DNA of 64,000 bases from Tyzzerella sp. An114 (GTDB lineage: Bacteria; Bacillota; Clostridia; Lachnospirales; Anaerotignaceae), in NCBI RefSeq assembly GCF_002161055.1, contig NZ_NFLT01000009.1:1-64000 (forward strand), in the 5' to 3' direction. The translations under genes were made by a program, and so were the position numbers. The notes beneath the pieces are model-generated. The model ran no database searches. It saw only the letters and a program-made list of their open reading frames with translations, and was not told the DNA's origin. Of the stretch, positions 40,722-49,849 are shown in pieces (position 1 is the stretch's first letter; each line of letters opens with the position of its first letter).

Positions 40722-41666
40722 ATGGACAATTTTATATTCAGTCTTAATGCCACAGTACCTATATTTATAATAATATTACTTGGATATATTTTAAGACAAA
40801 AGAATTTAGTTAATGAAAATTTTGTAAATATAGGAAATAAAATTGGTTACATAATATTTCTTCCAGCATTATTATTTAAAGATATTTCGGGAGCGGATAT
40901 AAAAGGGGAATTTAATGTAAAATTTCTTATTTTCTGTATGGGAGCAACAGTTATAAGCATAGCTGTTATATGGATTTTATCGGAAATATTTATAAAAGAT
41001 AAAAAAATAATAGGAAGTTTTGTTCAGGGAAGTTTTAGGGGAAGTGCTGCTGTTTTAGGTATAGCTTTTGTTGAAAATATGTATGGAGACTCGGGAATGG
41101 CTCCTATGATGGTTCTTGGCGCAGTTCCTCTCTATAATGTTTTTTCTGTAATAATACTTACAATAAAATCTGAAAATAGTATTGGAAATGATAATCTTTT
41201 TAAGAAATCATTTATAAATATACTTAAAAATCCTATTATATGGGGAATTGTTGTTGGATTAACTTTTTCTGTATTAGAAATAAAATTACCTACAATGATT
41301 AATAAGGCTGTAAATAGTGTTGCATCTTTGGCAACTCCTTTTGCTCTCATAATATTAGGTGCAGGATTTGAAGGTAAAAAAGCTCTTGCTAAAATAAAAC
41401 CTACAATCGTTGCAACAGCTCTTAAACTTTTTATTATACCAGCTGTTTTTATTCCTATTGCCATGTATATGGGCTTTAGAAATCAAGAAATGATTGCAAT
41501 ACTTATTATGCTTGGTGCTCCTTCAACTGTAAGTTGTTATGTTATGGCTAAAAATCTTGGTAATGATGATGTTTTAGCCTCAAGTATAGTTGTTGCTTCA
41601 ACATTTTTATCTTCATTTAGTATTACAATGTGGATATTTATATTAAAAACTATGGGATATCTTTAA
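40722..41666 (+). CDS. AEC-family transporter
   Basis: 314 residues from ATG 40722 behind GAGGTG (TTG at 40707 precedes that site). Ten predicted membrane helices; conserved PIFIIILLGYILRQKNLVNE near the start and GAPSTVSCYVMAKNLGND in the second half. AEC (auxin efflux carrier) bacterial members export or import malate, lactate or amino acids; the substrate cannot be told. Monocistronic. Confidence 0.87.
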   Translation: MDNFIFSLNATVPIFIIILLGYILRQKNLVNENFVNIGNKIGYIIFLPALLFKDISGADIKGEFNVKFLIFCMGATVISIAVIWILSEIFIKDKKIIGSFVQGSFRGSAAVLGIAFVENMYGDSGMAPMMVLGAVPLYNVFSVIILTIKSENSIGNDNLFKKSFINILKNPIIWGIVVGLTFSVLEIKLPTMINKAVNSVASLATPFALIILGAGFEGKKALAKIKPTIVATALKLFIIPAVFIPIAMYMGFRNQEMIAILIMLGAPSTVSCYVMAKNLGNDDVLASSIVVASTFLSSFSITMWIFILKTMGYL

Positions 41667-41696
41667 GAGCTGTAAAATTTACAGCTCTTTTTTTGT
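41666..41696 (+). terminator. Terminator of AEC gene
   Basis: AGAGCTGTAAA/TTTACAGCTCT followed by T8, beginning at the stop codon. Confidence 0.9.
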
Positions 41697-41708
41697 GCAT
41701 ATAGTGAA

Positions 41709-41763
41709 TTGAAATTTTATGTAGTTATGTTATATTGATAGTAGATATATCGAGTATTGATAT
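41709..41763 (+). promoter_or_regulatory. Promoter and repeat elements before padR
   Basis: TTGAAA (41709-41714), 16-base spacer, TATATT (41731-41736). TATTGATA occurs at 41733-41740 and 41755-41762, 22 bp apart, a possible autoregulatory PadR site. Confidence 0.5.
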
Positions 41764-41782
41764 AGTTTGAGAGGTGGATTTT

Positions 41783-42097
41783 ATGGCAAGAGAGCAGCTT
41801 CAAACTCTTTCGGAGCCAATGTATTATATACTTCTTTCTCTTACAGAACCTCGTCATGGCTATGATATTATGACAAGAGTTTCTGAATTATCTGGTGGGA
41901 GAGTTGCTGTTGGGGCAGGTACTTTATATACTTTGCTTTCACGTTTTGAGAAAGAAAAAATAATATATCTTTATGCTGAGGAAAAAAGAAGAAAAATTTA
42001 TGCCCTTACCGAAAAAGGACTGGAAATTTTAAAGGAAGAATACAGAAGGCTTAAAACTATGGTTGATGATGGAAACTTTTTAGAAAATATTAAGTGA
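41783..42097 (+). CDS. PadR-family transcriptional regulator
   Basis: 104 residues from ATG 41783 behind GAGGTGG. Short subfamily-2 PadR winged helix: LSEPMYYILLSLTEPRHGYDIM, VGAGTLYTLLSRFEKEKII, then RRKIYALTEKGLEILKEEYRRL and a short tail. PadR repressors of this size are often transcribed with the membrane protein they control; here two DUF2812 genes follow within 16 and 13 bases. Confidence 0.92.
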   Translation: MAREQLQTLSEPMYYILLSLTEPRHGYDIMTRVSELSGGRVAVGAGTLYTLLSRFEKEKIIYLYAEEKRRKIYALTEKGLEILKEEYRRLKTMVDDGNFLENIK

Positions 42098-42112
42098 TAA
42101 GAGGTGATATAT

Positions 42113-43411
42113 ATGAAAAAAATATATATGGGAAATTTTACACCGATGGAATATAAATTGCTTGAGTCTTATTTGAATAGTTTAAGTTTTGATGATGGAC
42201 TTTGTATTGAAAGAGTGAAATTTGGCAGAGGGTATTTTTCAGAATGTGAAAAGGGAAAATATAGATACTGTACTGATATTATTCTTAACAATGTAAAGGA
42301 TATAAAAGGATATAGAGATTTTTATTCTGAAATGGGTTGGGAGTTTGTCTGTGAAATTAATAATATACAGATTTTTAAAAGTGAGACAGAAAAAAATCTT
42401 CCTCCTATACATACAGATGAAAAAATAGAAAAAGAAACAATTAAAAAATATCTTAAATTTAATACTTTAAGTTATATTCCAATAGTTATACTTATATTTT
42501 TACAGTTTAAAAATTTTAAATACACATATTTAATCCAAAATACAACTTTTATATCTTTTTTATTCGCAATAGGTATTGTGTGTTACTTTATATATGAAAA
42601 TATAAAATATTATGTTGATTATAAAAAAGTCTGTTATCTTATAGATAAAAAAGAAAATATAGTGAGAGAAAAAATTGAAAGGAAAATATTTATTAAAAAA
42701 ATAAGAGGTATACTTTATTTAATTTTAGTTTGTCTTTTATTATTAACTGTGGTTTCTGAAGCCTTTTCTGGAAACGGTATTGTTATATTTATGATTTTGT
42801 TCTTTTTATATATGTTTTTAGGTGGAACTATTTTAGCTTATATAAAGGCTAAGGATAATGGTAAAATCACAAAGAAATTTATTATTTCATCTGTTGTGTT
42901 TGTTGTATTTTCAATGACTGCAATTCCAGCCCTTGTTTTTTCAGGTTTGTTTTTTAACAATTTGAATATTGATGAAACAGTTATGCCAGAGGGCGGAAAG
43001 TATGCTAAATGTAGTTATATATATCCTGATGCAACAGTAAAAGAAAGTATGTATAGGGAAAGGAGTAGTTTGTTTGTTCCTAAAAGTTTAGACTACTGGG
43101 AGATCTCAAAAGATAATGATGTTGCTTTATCTGTAAGAACAGAATACTTTAATTGTATTAATAACACTATATCAAAATTTATTTTTGATAGTTATATAGA
43201 TGAATATAATGAATTAAATGAAGATAGATATTTTGATTTAAAATATAAACTTGAATATGTAGAACCTTCATTATTCGGTGTTGATGAAGCTGTTGTTGTT
43301 AATGATAAAAAAGCTATTTTATTGAAAGGCGATGAAATGTTTATTATAGAACTTGATACAGATATAACAACTCCTGAAAATATTGCTGTATGTAAGAGAG
43401 TTATACAGTAG
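42113..43411 (+). CDS. DUF2812 membrane protein, first paralogue
   Basis: 432 residues from ATG 42113 behind AGAGGTGA. N-terminal DUF2812 domain (about 1-105; GYRDFYSEMGWEFVCEINNIQIF, then NLPPIHTDEKIEKE), four membrane helices between about 120 and 285, and a C-terminal exported domain of about 150 residues. DUF2812 proteins are regularly paired with PadR regulators and are thought to sense membrane or surface conditions; the mechanism is unknown. Similar in layout and motifs to the next gene. Confidence 0.83.
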   Translation: MKKIYMGNFTPMEYKLLESYLNSLSFDDGLCIERVKFGRGYFSECEKGKYRYCTDIILNNVKDIKGYRDFYSEMGWEFVCEINNIQIFKSETEKNLPPIHTDEKIEKETIKKYLKFNTLSYIPIVILIFLQFKNFKYTYLIQNTTFISFLFAIGIVCYFIYENIKYYVDYKKVCYLIDKKENIVREKIERKIFIKKIRGILYLILVCLLLLTVVSEAFSGNGIVIFMILFFLYMFLGGTILAYIKAKDNGKITKKFIISSVVFVVFSMTAIPALVFSGLFFNNLNIDETVMPEGGKYAKCSYIYPDATVKESMYRERSSLFVPKSLDYWEISKDNDVALSVRTEYFNCINNTISKFIFDSYIDEYNELNEDRYFDLKYKLEYVEPSLFGVDEAVVVNDKKAILLKGDEMFIIELDTDITTPENIAVCKRVIQ

Positions 43412-43424
43412 AGGTGATTATAAT

Positions 43425-44693
43425 ATGGAAAATAAACGTATTAATATAAAGTGCTTTAATACAACTGAATATAAAATGCTTGAAGTGTTTTTAAATGGTC
43501 TGTATGATAAAGGACTTTATATAGAAAAAATAATTAATTATGAAATATATTTTTCAGAAAAACCAACTAAAAAATATATATATTCAACAGCTATAACAAA
43601 TATAAAAGATGAAGATGAAATTTTTGAGTACATAGACTTTTGTGAGAGTGTAGGTTGGGAATATATGTATGAAGTTAATGGTATATATATTTTTAGAAGT
43701 GATGTGGAAAAAAATTTACCACCTATAAATACAGATGAAAGTATAGAAAATGAGATATTTGAAAATAAAAACAAAAAAGATAGAAAGAATTTTATTTATA
43801 ATATTGTTATGGCATTTTTAACTTTTTTAGTGTTGATTTTATGCTTTAATTCAAAAGTTATTGCCCAAAATAAAAATTTATTTTTACTTATTTTAAATCC
43901 TATAATATTTATTACAGAAGCATGTTATTTGGTTAAAAATAAAATAGAATATAGAAAATTTATTGATATTGAAAGGGAAGAAGAACGTAAAGATTTTGTT
44001 TATAATGTTTTTAATGGGAGAAGTTATAAGACATTTATTATAAATACAATTTTATTTTTTATAATTTTACCTATAATTATATATTTCTTAATTAAAAAAT
44101 ATGTTTTTATTTTAGGTTATTTAATTGTTATTTTGTATGTTGTTATATCTATTATTTTTATGAAAAAGAATAGATATAAAGGTATAAATGGATTTTATAA
44201 AAAATTTAATCATGAGAAAGTTTCTTTAATATTTTCTGTTATTATTTTGATACTTGGCACTGGTATTGTGTTATCAAAAGATAAGCAATATAGTGTAATA
44301 TTAAATGAAAATGTTTTAAAGTGTAATTACATAGAAAGTAATATGACATCGGATTATGGTTTTGTTTTAGAAGAAGGAAGTCCTTTTGTCCCTAAGGCTT
44401 ATAAATATGTTGAAGGAAGCAGAGAGGGACTTATAGTTACAACAGAATATTATAAAGCTATAAACAGTATATTTGCTAAATCTGTGTATAATGGTTTTAA
44501 AATTAAACACAGAAAAAGTGATATTAATAAATTTGACGCTGATAAATTTAATGCTGATGAAGTTATTACTATTGATAAAAATATTGTTGTAATAAGAAAA
44601 GATTGTGAAGTAATAAGTTTTGGGATAGATGATACAGATAATATTGTGTCTGATGAAAATATAAAATTATTTAATAATATAATAAATGAATAG
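43425..44693 (+). CDS. DUF2812 membrane protein, second paralogue
   Basis: 422 residues from ATG 43425 behind GAGGTGA. Shares with the preceding gene the N-terminal TEYKMLEVFLNGLYDKGLYIEK, VGWEYMYEVNGIYIF and NLPPINTDESIENE segments, the four-helix middle and the C-terminal exported domain with FVPKAYKYVEGSREG. Sequence drift is greatest in the membrane part. A tandem duplication is clear. It ends the padR unit; the hairpin at 44700 lies 6 bases after its stop. Confidence 0.83.
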   Translation: MENKRINIKCFNTTEYKMLEVFLNGLYDKGLYIEKIINYEIYFSEKPTKKYIYSTAITNIKDEDEIFEYIDFCESVGWEYMYEVNGIYIFRSDVEKNLPPINTDESIENEIFENKNKKDRKNFIYNIVMAFLTFLVLILCFNSKVIAQNKNLFLLILNPIIFITEACYLVKNKIEYRKFIDIEREEERKDFVYNVFNGRSYKTFIINTILFFIILPIIIYFLIKKYVFILGYLIVILYVVISIIFMKKNRYKGINGFYKKFNHEKVSLIFSVIILILGTGIVLSKDKQYSVILNENVLKCNYIESNMTSDYGFVLEEGSPFVPKAYKYVEGSREGLIVTTEYYKAINSIFAKSVYNGFKIKHRKSDINKFDADKFNADEVITIDKNIVVIRKDCEVISFGIDDTDNIVSDENIKLFNNIINE

Positions 44694-44699
44694 GGATAA

Positions 44700-44743
44700 G
44701 CCTTCCTGAAATATTATATATAAAAAGCAGGGAGGCATTTTTT
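44700..44743 (+). promoter_or_regulatory. Hairpin holding the ribosome site of the deacetylase gene (or terminator)
   Basis: GCCTTCCTG (44700-44708) pairs with CAGGGAGGC (44728-44736), one G-U pair, followed by ATTTTTTATG. The 3' arm contains the GGGAGG ribosome site of the next gene, eight bases before its ATG. Confidence 0.65.
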
Positions 44744-45559
44744 ATGTTTTTTGTTTTTAGTTTAAAAAGTTTTTTGAAAAAATCTGTAATTTACATAGTT
44801 TCGGGTATACTTATATATACAGCATTTAATTTTTTAGCAAAAAAAGATACAGAAACAGCTATGGCGGATAAAAAATATTATATTGCCATAATAATAGACG
44901 ATTTTGGATATTCGGGAGAGGGTACAGATGAAATGATAAATCTACCTATAAAATTTACAGGTGCTGTTATGCCCTTTTCAAGTTCTTCTTCTGATGACTC
45001 TGAAAAACTTGTAAAAGCAGGAAAAGACACTATTGTTCATATGCCTATGGAAAGTCTTACAGGCAAAAAAAGTTGGGTTGGTGACAAGGGTGTTTTTACA
45101 AATATGAGTGATGAGGATATAAAATCAACAGTTAATGAAGCTTTTGGAATTGTTAATGGAGCTGTTGGACTTAATAATCATATGGGTTCTGCTATTATGG
45201 AGGATAAAAGAGCCTTGTCAGCTGTTCTTGATGTTGTGTCAGAAAAAGGACTTTTATTTGTTGATAGCATGACTACACCAAATTCAAAAGCTGAAGAACT
45301 TTGTAATGAAAAAAATATAAAACTTATAAAAAGAGATGTTTTTCTTGACAGTACAGATGATATAAATAAAGTTAAAGAAAATTTATTAAAGGCTGAAAAA
45401 GTAGCTCAAAACAAAGGATATGCTGTTGCAATAGGTCATGTTGGACCTGATGGTGGAATGGTTACTGTTAATGGTATAAAGGAGCTTTATTCCGATATGG
45501 AAAAGAGAGGAGTAGAGTTTGTTACAGTAAGTGAGCTTGGTGAAATTATTGGAAAATAG
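44744..45559 (+). CDS. Divergent polysaccharide deacetylase family protein
   Basis: 271 residues. Membrane anchor or uncleaved signal at residues 10-32, then the divergent (YibQ-like) NodB-fold domain: KYYIAIIIDDFGYSGEGTDEM with the metal-site Asp pair, IVHMPMESL, GLNNHMGSAIMEDKRAL with the His, LLFVDSMTTPNSKA and AIGHVGPDGGMVT. Expected to deacetylate a cell-wall sugar polymer outside the membrane; relatives in Gram-negatives are of uncertain activity. The gene stands alone. Confidence 0.85.
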   Translation: MFFVFSLKSFLKKSVIYIVSGILIYTAFNFLAKKDTETAMADKKYYIAIIIDDFGYSGEGTDEMINLPIKFTGAVMPFSSSSSDDSEKLVKAGKDTIVHMPMESLTGKKSWVGDKGVFTNMSDEDIKSTVNEAFGIVNGAVGLNNHMGSAIMEDKRALSAVLDVVSEKGLLFVDSMTTPNSKAEELCNEKNIKLIKRDVFLDSTDDINKVKENLLKAEKVAQNKGYAVAIGHVGPDGGMVTVNGIKELYSDMEKRGVEFVTVSELGEIIGK

Positions 45560-45638
45560 TAATTTTATAAATTTTTATATATAAAAACACAATTAAAAAC
45601 AGTGTTTTGTATACGTAAAATGTACATCTGTATTTAAG

Positions 45639-45755
45639 TTATCAACATTATCCACGGATTTATCCACAGATAACAATATATTGTGTTTTTGATGAAACTT
45701 TGACAAAATACTGTATTTTAGGGAAATGTATAAAAATATAAAATATTTATCAACA
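45639..45755 (+). promoter_or_regulatory. Cluster of DnaA-box-like 9-mers
   Basis: TTATCAACA (45639), TTATCCACG (45648), TTATCCACA (45660, perfect consensus) and TTATCAACA (45747), all in the same orientation; the first three lie within 30 bp. Confidence 0.6.
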
Positions 45756-45817
45756 ATTATGTACATAGAATAATTATTTTGTATTTAATTTAAAAATATG
45801 CATTAAAAGCAAAAATA

Positions 45818-45850
45818 AAAAGGGGACGGCTCTGCCGTCCCCTTTTAAAA
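45818..45850. terminator. Strong bidirectional terminator
   Basis: Perfect 13-bp AAAAGGGGACGGC/GCCGTCCCCTTTT stem with loop TCT, between convergent genes. Confidence 0.9.
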
Positions 45851-45884
45851 CATAATAAGTAAATTCTAAAAATATATATTAAAA

Positions 45885-46415
45885 TTAATTAAAAGACTTA
45901 AGATATAAATTAACAGCTTCAAGATAATTTATAGTTCCATTTTTCATATCAAGTTTATATTTTTGTTCAAAGGCATTATAAGGTATTGATTTTCTTCCGC
46001 CCTTTTGGGCTGCATCCCAATATTTTTTTAATGTCTCAAAAGGCAAAAAATATATCTCATTAATTTTAGAAAAGTTTACAAGAAGAAAGGCAACTCCTCT
46101 CTGTTTTATAAAGTCCTCCATAAATTCCATTTGGTGAGAGTGTATATTTTGTATAGGAAGATGTTTTTGTGCAGTCTCTTTGGCATCAAAACATAAAGGA
46201 ATACCCTGTGCTGCACCTATATAGTCAACGGTACTTTGTTTATCAAAATATGCAAGGGTTATAGTATGTTTTTTATTGTCAACTTCTATGGGTGTTATGG
46301 GAGTAGGTATTTTTTGTATAAGTGCTATGTTTTTTTGTCTGTATATATCATTTGAAAAATTTATGAGTTCCTCAAATCCACTTCCTCTTAAGCCTCGTGA
46401 ATTCCAATATCCCAA
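45885..46415 (-). CDS. recU: Holliday junction resolvase RecU
   Basis: 176 residues from TTG 46415, eight bases after AGGAG (GTG 46424 overlaps that site). The catalytic nuclease segment STVDYIGAAQGIPLCFDAKET carries the Asp/Glu/Lys set of RecU; N-terminal NSRGLRGSGFEELINFSNDIY and C-terminal ISYLPF-like PLPFETLKKYWDAA also fit. It resolves recombination intermediates and is Firmicutes-typical. The usual partner ponA is not adjacent. Monocistronic here. Confidence 0.88.
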   Translation of the reverse strand: MGYWNSRGLRGSGFEELINFSNDIYRQKNIALIQKIPTPITPIEVDNKKHTITLAYFDKQSTVDYIGAAQGIPLCFDAKETAQKHLPIQNIHSHQMEFMEDFIKQRGVAFLLVNFSKINEIYFLPFETLKKYWDAAQKGGRKSIPYNAFEQKYKLDMKNGTINYLEAVNLYLKSFN

Positions 46416-46586
46416 GACATTCACTCCTTTCAGATTTAAAGTATATCATAAAAATATGGTTTTAAATAACTTTTTATTGTTTATATACGTACTTTTATTT
46501 AAAAATATCTTTAATAGAGATTTTAAAGACATTGTGTATAATATTTGATATAATAACTCATATTCTGATATAAAGGAGGTTAAATT

Positions 46587-47975
46587 ATGCTTAATAAATC
46601 AGTTGTTGAAAATACAATATCAGCAGCACTGTCAACAGGCGGTACTTTTGCTGAAATTTTTATGGAAGATACAAAAAGAAGTAGCATTTCTATGGTAAAT
46701 GGAAAAGTTGAAAAGGCTTTTTCCGGTATAGATTATGGTGTTGGAATTAGAATTTTTAATGGTACAAATGCTGTATATGCCTTTACTAATGATACAAGTG
46801 AAAAAAGTCTTGTGGAGACTGCAAAAAATGCTGCTGTTGTTATAAAGAATGGAAAAGGCGATGGAAAGGTTATGGATTTCACTAAAAAGGAATTTGATAA
46901 CCGAAACATTATAAAAATAATGCCTAATACAATAGATAAAAAGAGAAAAGCTGAAATTTTAAGAACAGCATCAAATGCGGCTTTTTCATATAGTGATGTT
47001 ATATCTCAAACACGTTCTGGATATGCTGATGTTTGCCAAGATATATTTATAGCAAACTCAGAAGGTCTTTGGACAACAGATAGAAGGGTTAGAAGTCGTT
47101 TTACAATAGAGGCTGTTGCATCTTCTGAGACTGAAAAACAAAGTGGAAGATTTAGCCCTGGAGGTTCTTTGGGCTTTGAACTTTTTGACACAATAGATGT
47201 TGAAGAATTGGCAAGGGAAGCCGCTAAAACTGCTGTAACAATGCTTAATGCTAAAAATTGCCCTTCTGGTAAAATGCCCGTTGTTATAGATAACGGTTTT
47301 GGTGGTGTTATATTCCATGAGGCTTGCGGTCATGGTCTTGAGGCAACTGCTGTTGCAAGAAATGCTTCTGTTTTTGCAGGGAAATTAGGTCAAAAAATAG
47401 CCTCTGATGTTGTCACTGCCATAGATGACGGAACTATTCCAAATGGTTGGGGCTCTGCCAATATTGATGATGAAGGAAACTTTTGTCAAAGAAATGTTTT
47501 AATTGAAAATGGTGTTTTAAAATCATATCTTATAGATAAATTAAATGGTCTTAGAATGGGCATGTCGTCAACTGGCTCTGGAAGACGTGAAAGTTATCGT
47601 TTTGCTCCTACATCTCGTATGACAAATACATTTATTGCAGCTGGTAAAAGCACTCCTGATGAAATAATATCAAATACAGAGTATGGTCTCTATGCAAAAC
47701 AAATGGGTGGTGGCTCTGTTGACCCTGCCACAGGTGCTTTTAATTTTGCTGTTCTTGAAGGTTATATAATAAGAAATGGAAAAATATGTGAGCCTGTTAG
47801 AGGTGCAACTCTTATAGGTAAAGGCTCTGATATACTTACAAAAATTGATATGGTTGGAAATAATGTTCTTCGTGCACAGGGTATGTGCGGAAGTATAAGT
47901 GGTTCTATACCTGCTGATGTAGGTCAACCTATGATAAGAGTAAGTGAGATTACAGTAGGCGGAAGAGGTGAATAA
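46587..47975 (+). CDS. tldD: TldD-family metalloprotease
   Basis: 462 residues, ribosome site AAAGGAGGT. The zinc site HEACGH lies at residue 244 (IFHEACGHGLEATAVARNAS), with the downstream Cys-containing end (RAQGMCGSISGSIP). TldD carries the active site of the TldD/TldE heterodimer, which degrades or matures small peptides such as microcins and modified peptides. Followed by its partner after three bases. Confidence 0.93.
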   Translation: MLNKSVVENTISAALSTGGTFAEIFMEDTKRSSISMVNGKVEKAFSGIDYGVGIRIFNGTNAVYAFTNDTSEKSLVETAKNAAVVIKNGKGDGKVMDFTKKEFDNRNIIKIMPNTIDKKRKAEILRTASNAAFSYSDVISQTRSGYADVCQDIFIANSEGLWTTDRRVRSRFTIEAVASSETEKQSGRFSPGGSLGFELFDTIDVEELAREAAKTAVTMLNAKNCPSGKMPVVIDNGFGGVIFHEACGHGLEATAVARNASVFAGKLGQKIASDVVTAIDDGTIPNGWGSANIDDEGNFCQRNVLIENGVLKSYLIDKLNGLRMGMSSTGSGRRESYRFAPTSRMTNTFIAAGKSTPDEIISNTEYGLYAKQMGGGSVDPATGAFNFAVLEGYIIRNGKICEPVRGATLIGKGSDILTKIDMVGNNVLRAQGMCGSISGSIPADVGQPMIRVSEITVGGRGE

Positions 47976-47978
47976 AAA

Positions 47979-49331
47979 ATGGATTTTGTTACACTTAGAA
48001 TAAAAGTTAAAGAGGAAGCTGAAAAACGTGGTTTTACAGATTGGGAGATAACTTTCTCAGGTTCTCAGGGTACTGACCTTATGGTTAGAAATGGACAGGT
48101 TGACCATTTTGAAAATAGCATACAACATGGTATTGCTTTTAGGGGAAATGTTAATGGAAAAACAGGTTATTCCTATTCTGAAAAAATAGATGATGATGCT
48201 ATTTCTTATCTTATAAAAGAGGCCTTTGATAATGCCCAAATTATTGAGGAGGAAGCTGAAATATTCTTTGAGGGAAGTGAAAGCTATCCAGAAGTAAATA
48301 GTTATAATGATGACATTGAATGTATTACACCTGAAAAATTAATTGAAAATGCTGTTGATATGGAGAAATCTCTTTTAAATTCATCTGAATATATGAAAGC
48401 TGCTGACTATTGCCTTTGTGGAAAGTCTAGTGGTGAAAGTTTTATGGCTAACAGTAAAGGTCTTAATCTTCAGTTTAAACAGAATATGGCTGTGGGCTAT
48501 ATAAGTGGAATTGCCGAAAATGATGGAGATATAAAAACTGGCGGAGAATATTGGTATGGTTGTGATATTGAAAAATTTTCTCCAAAGGAATTGGGCGAAA
48601 AAGCTGGTAAAAAGATAGTTTCACATATGGGTGCAAAAAGTATTCCTTCAGCTGAAATGAATGTTGTTTTTGAAAATGAGGCTATGTCTGATATATTAGC
48701 TACATTTTCAGGTGTATTTTTTGCGGAAAATGCTCAAAAGGGATTTTCAATGCTTGAAGGTAAAAAGGGAACTTTAATAGGTTCTGAAATTCTTAATATA
48801 AAAGATGATGGAATATGTGAAAAAAGCGGTTATTCAATACCTTTTGACAGTGAGGGCGTTGCTGTTCAAAATAAATATGTTATTGAAAAGGGTGTTTTAA
48901 AAACTTTACTCTATAACCTTAAATCAGCCTCAAAGGATAATACAGTATCTACGGGAAATGGTTTTAAAGCCGGTTTAAAATCACCTGTTGTAACTACTTG
49001 TACAAACTTTTATATTGAAAAAGGAAATTGTACAAGAAATGATATTATAAAATCTGTTTGTGATGGTATTATAATTACAGATGTTACAGGTCTTCATGCT
49101 GGTGCTAACACAATTTCAGGAGATTTTTCACTTTCGGCAGAAGGGTTTTTAATAGAGAATGGAAATATAACATCTCCTGTTGAACAGATTACTGTTGCTG
49201 GAAACTTTTATGATATATTAAAAAATATTGAGAAAATAGCTGATGATGTCAAATTCAGTATGCCAAGTGGTATGGGCGTTTTTGGTTCTCCTACTGTTTT
49301 TGTTGGTAAAATGTCTGTTTCTGGTATGTAA
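47979..49331 (+). CDS. pmbA: TldE/PmbA-family partner subunit
   Basis: 450 residues of the same PmbA/TldD fold without an HExxxH motif, as expected of TldE. Marks: TDLMVRNGQVDHFENSIQHGIAFR at the start, PFDSEGVAVQNKYVIEKGVLKTLLYN and SGMGVFGSPTVFVG near the end. It should pair with TldD encoded 3 bases upstream. The pair could process a peptide; no peptide precursor was found nearby. Confidence 0.93.
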   Translation: MDFVTLRIKVKEEAEKRGFTDWEITFSGSQGTDLMVRNGQVDHFENSIQHGIAFRGNVNGKTGYSYSEKIDDDAISYLIKEAFDNAQIIEEEAEIFFEGSESYPEVNSYNDDIECITPEKLIENAVDMEKSLLNSSEYMKAADYCLCGKSSGESFMANSKGLNLQFKQNMAVGYISGIAENDGDIKTGGEYWYGCDIEKFSPKELGEKAGKKIVSHMGAKSIPSAEMNVVFENEAMSDILATFSGVFFAENAQKGFSMLEGKKGTLIGSEILNIKDDGICEKSGYSIPFDSEGVAVQNKYVIEKGVLKTLLYNLKSASKDNTVSTGNGFKAGLKSPVVTTCTNFYIEKGNCTRNDIIKSVCDGIIITDVTGLHAGANTISGDFSLSAEGFLIENGNITSPVEQITVAGNFYDILKNIEKIADDVKFSMPSGMGVFGSPTVFVGKMSVSGM

Positions 49332-49351
49332 ATTAGGTGTGTGATTTATTT

Positions 49352-49819
49352 ATGGATAAAGCTTATTATAAGTCGCCAATAGGGATTATTGAGGTTATTG
49401 GTGATGGTGAAAGTATAACAGAAATTCATTTTTGTGATTGTGAAATATCTGAAACATCTGAAATATATAAAATAAAAGATATACCCTTTTATATTGATGA
49501 TTGTATAAAACAGCTTTCTGAATATTTTGATAAAAAAAGAAAAACTTTTGATTTAAAATTAAATCCAAAAGGTACAGAGTTTCAGAAAAAAGTTTGGAAT
49601 GAGCTTTTGAAAATTCCTTATGGCGAAACAAGAAGTTATAAAGATATTGCCGAAAATATAGGAAATTCTAAGGCTGTTAGAGCTGTTGGCGGTGCTAATA
49701 ATAAAAATCCCATAGCCATATGCATACCTTGTCATAGAGTTATAGGAAAAAGTGGAAAACTTGTGGGATATGCTGGCGGTATTGATAAAAAAGAATATCT
49801 CTTAAATATTGAAAAATAA
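49352..49819 (+). CDS. ogt: Methylated-DNA-protein-cysteine methyltransferase
   Basis: 155 residues from ATG 49352; a GTG at 49337 is possible. Acceptor Cys127 in IPCHRVIGKSGKLVGYAGG, helix-turn-helix segment FQKKVWNELLKIPYGETRSYKDIA and the asparagine hinge ANNKNPIA. Repairs O6-alkylguanine by suicidal transfer to cysteine. Follows pmbA closely on the same transcript; the link with TldD/E is not obvious. Confidence 0.92.
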   Translation: MDKAYYKSPIGIIEVIGDGESITEIHFCDCEISETSEIYKIKDIPFYIDDCIKQLSEYFDKKRKTFDLKLNPKGTEFQKKVWNELLKIPYGETRSYKDIAENIGNSKAVRAVGGANNKNPIAICIPCHRVIGKSGKLVGYAGGIDKKEYLLNIEK

Positions 49820-49848
49820 AAAAATCGGGCTTTTGCCCGATTTTTATT
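49818..49848. terminator. Bidirectional terminator
   Basis: AAAAATCGGGC/GCCCGATTTTT stem, between convergent ogt and pepF. Confidence 0.9.
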
Positions 49849-49849
49849 T

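Larger units (their letters stand above)
45560..45884. other. Convergent intergenic region with DnaA boxes
   Basis: 325 bp between the 3' ends of the deacetylase gene and recU, so no promoter is needed here. It contains the DnaA-box cluster (45639-45755), an AT-rich stretch (about 45725-45815) and a terminator; no gene is visible. Confidence 0.7.

Noticed and set aside
45639-45755. Main chromosomal replication origin
   Set aside because: Boxes are present but no dnaA, dnaN or recF is near and only four boxes were found; kept as a DnaA-box cluster instead.
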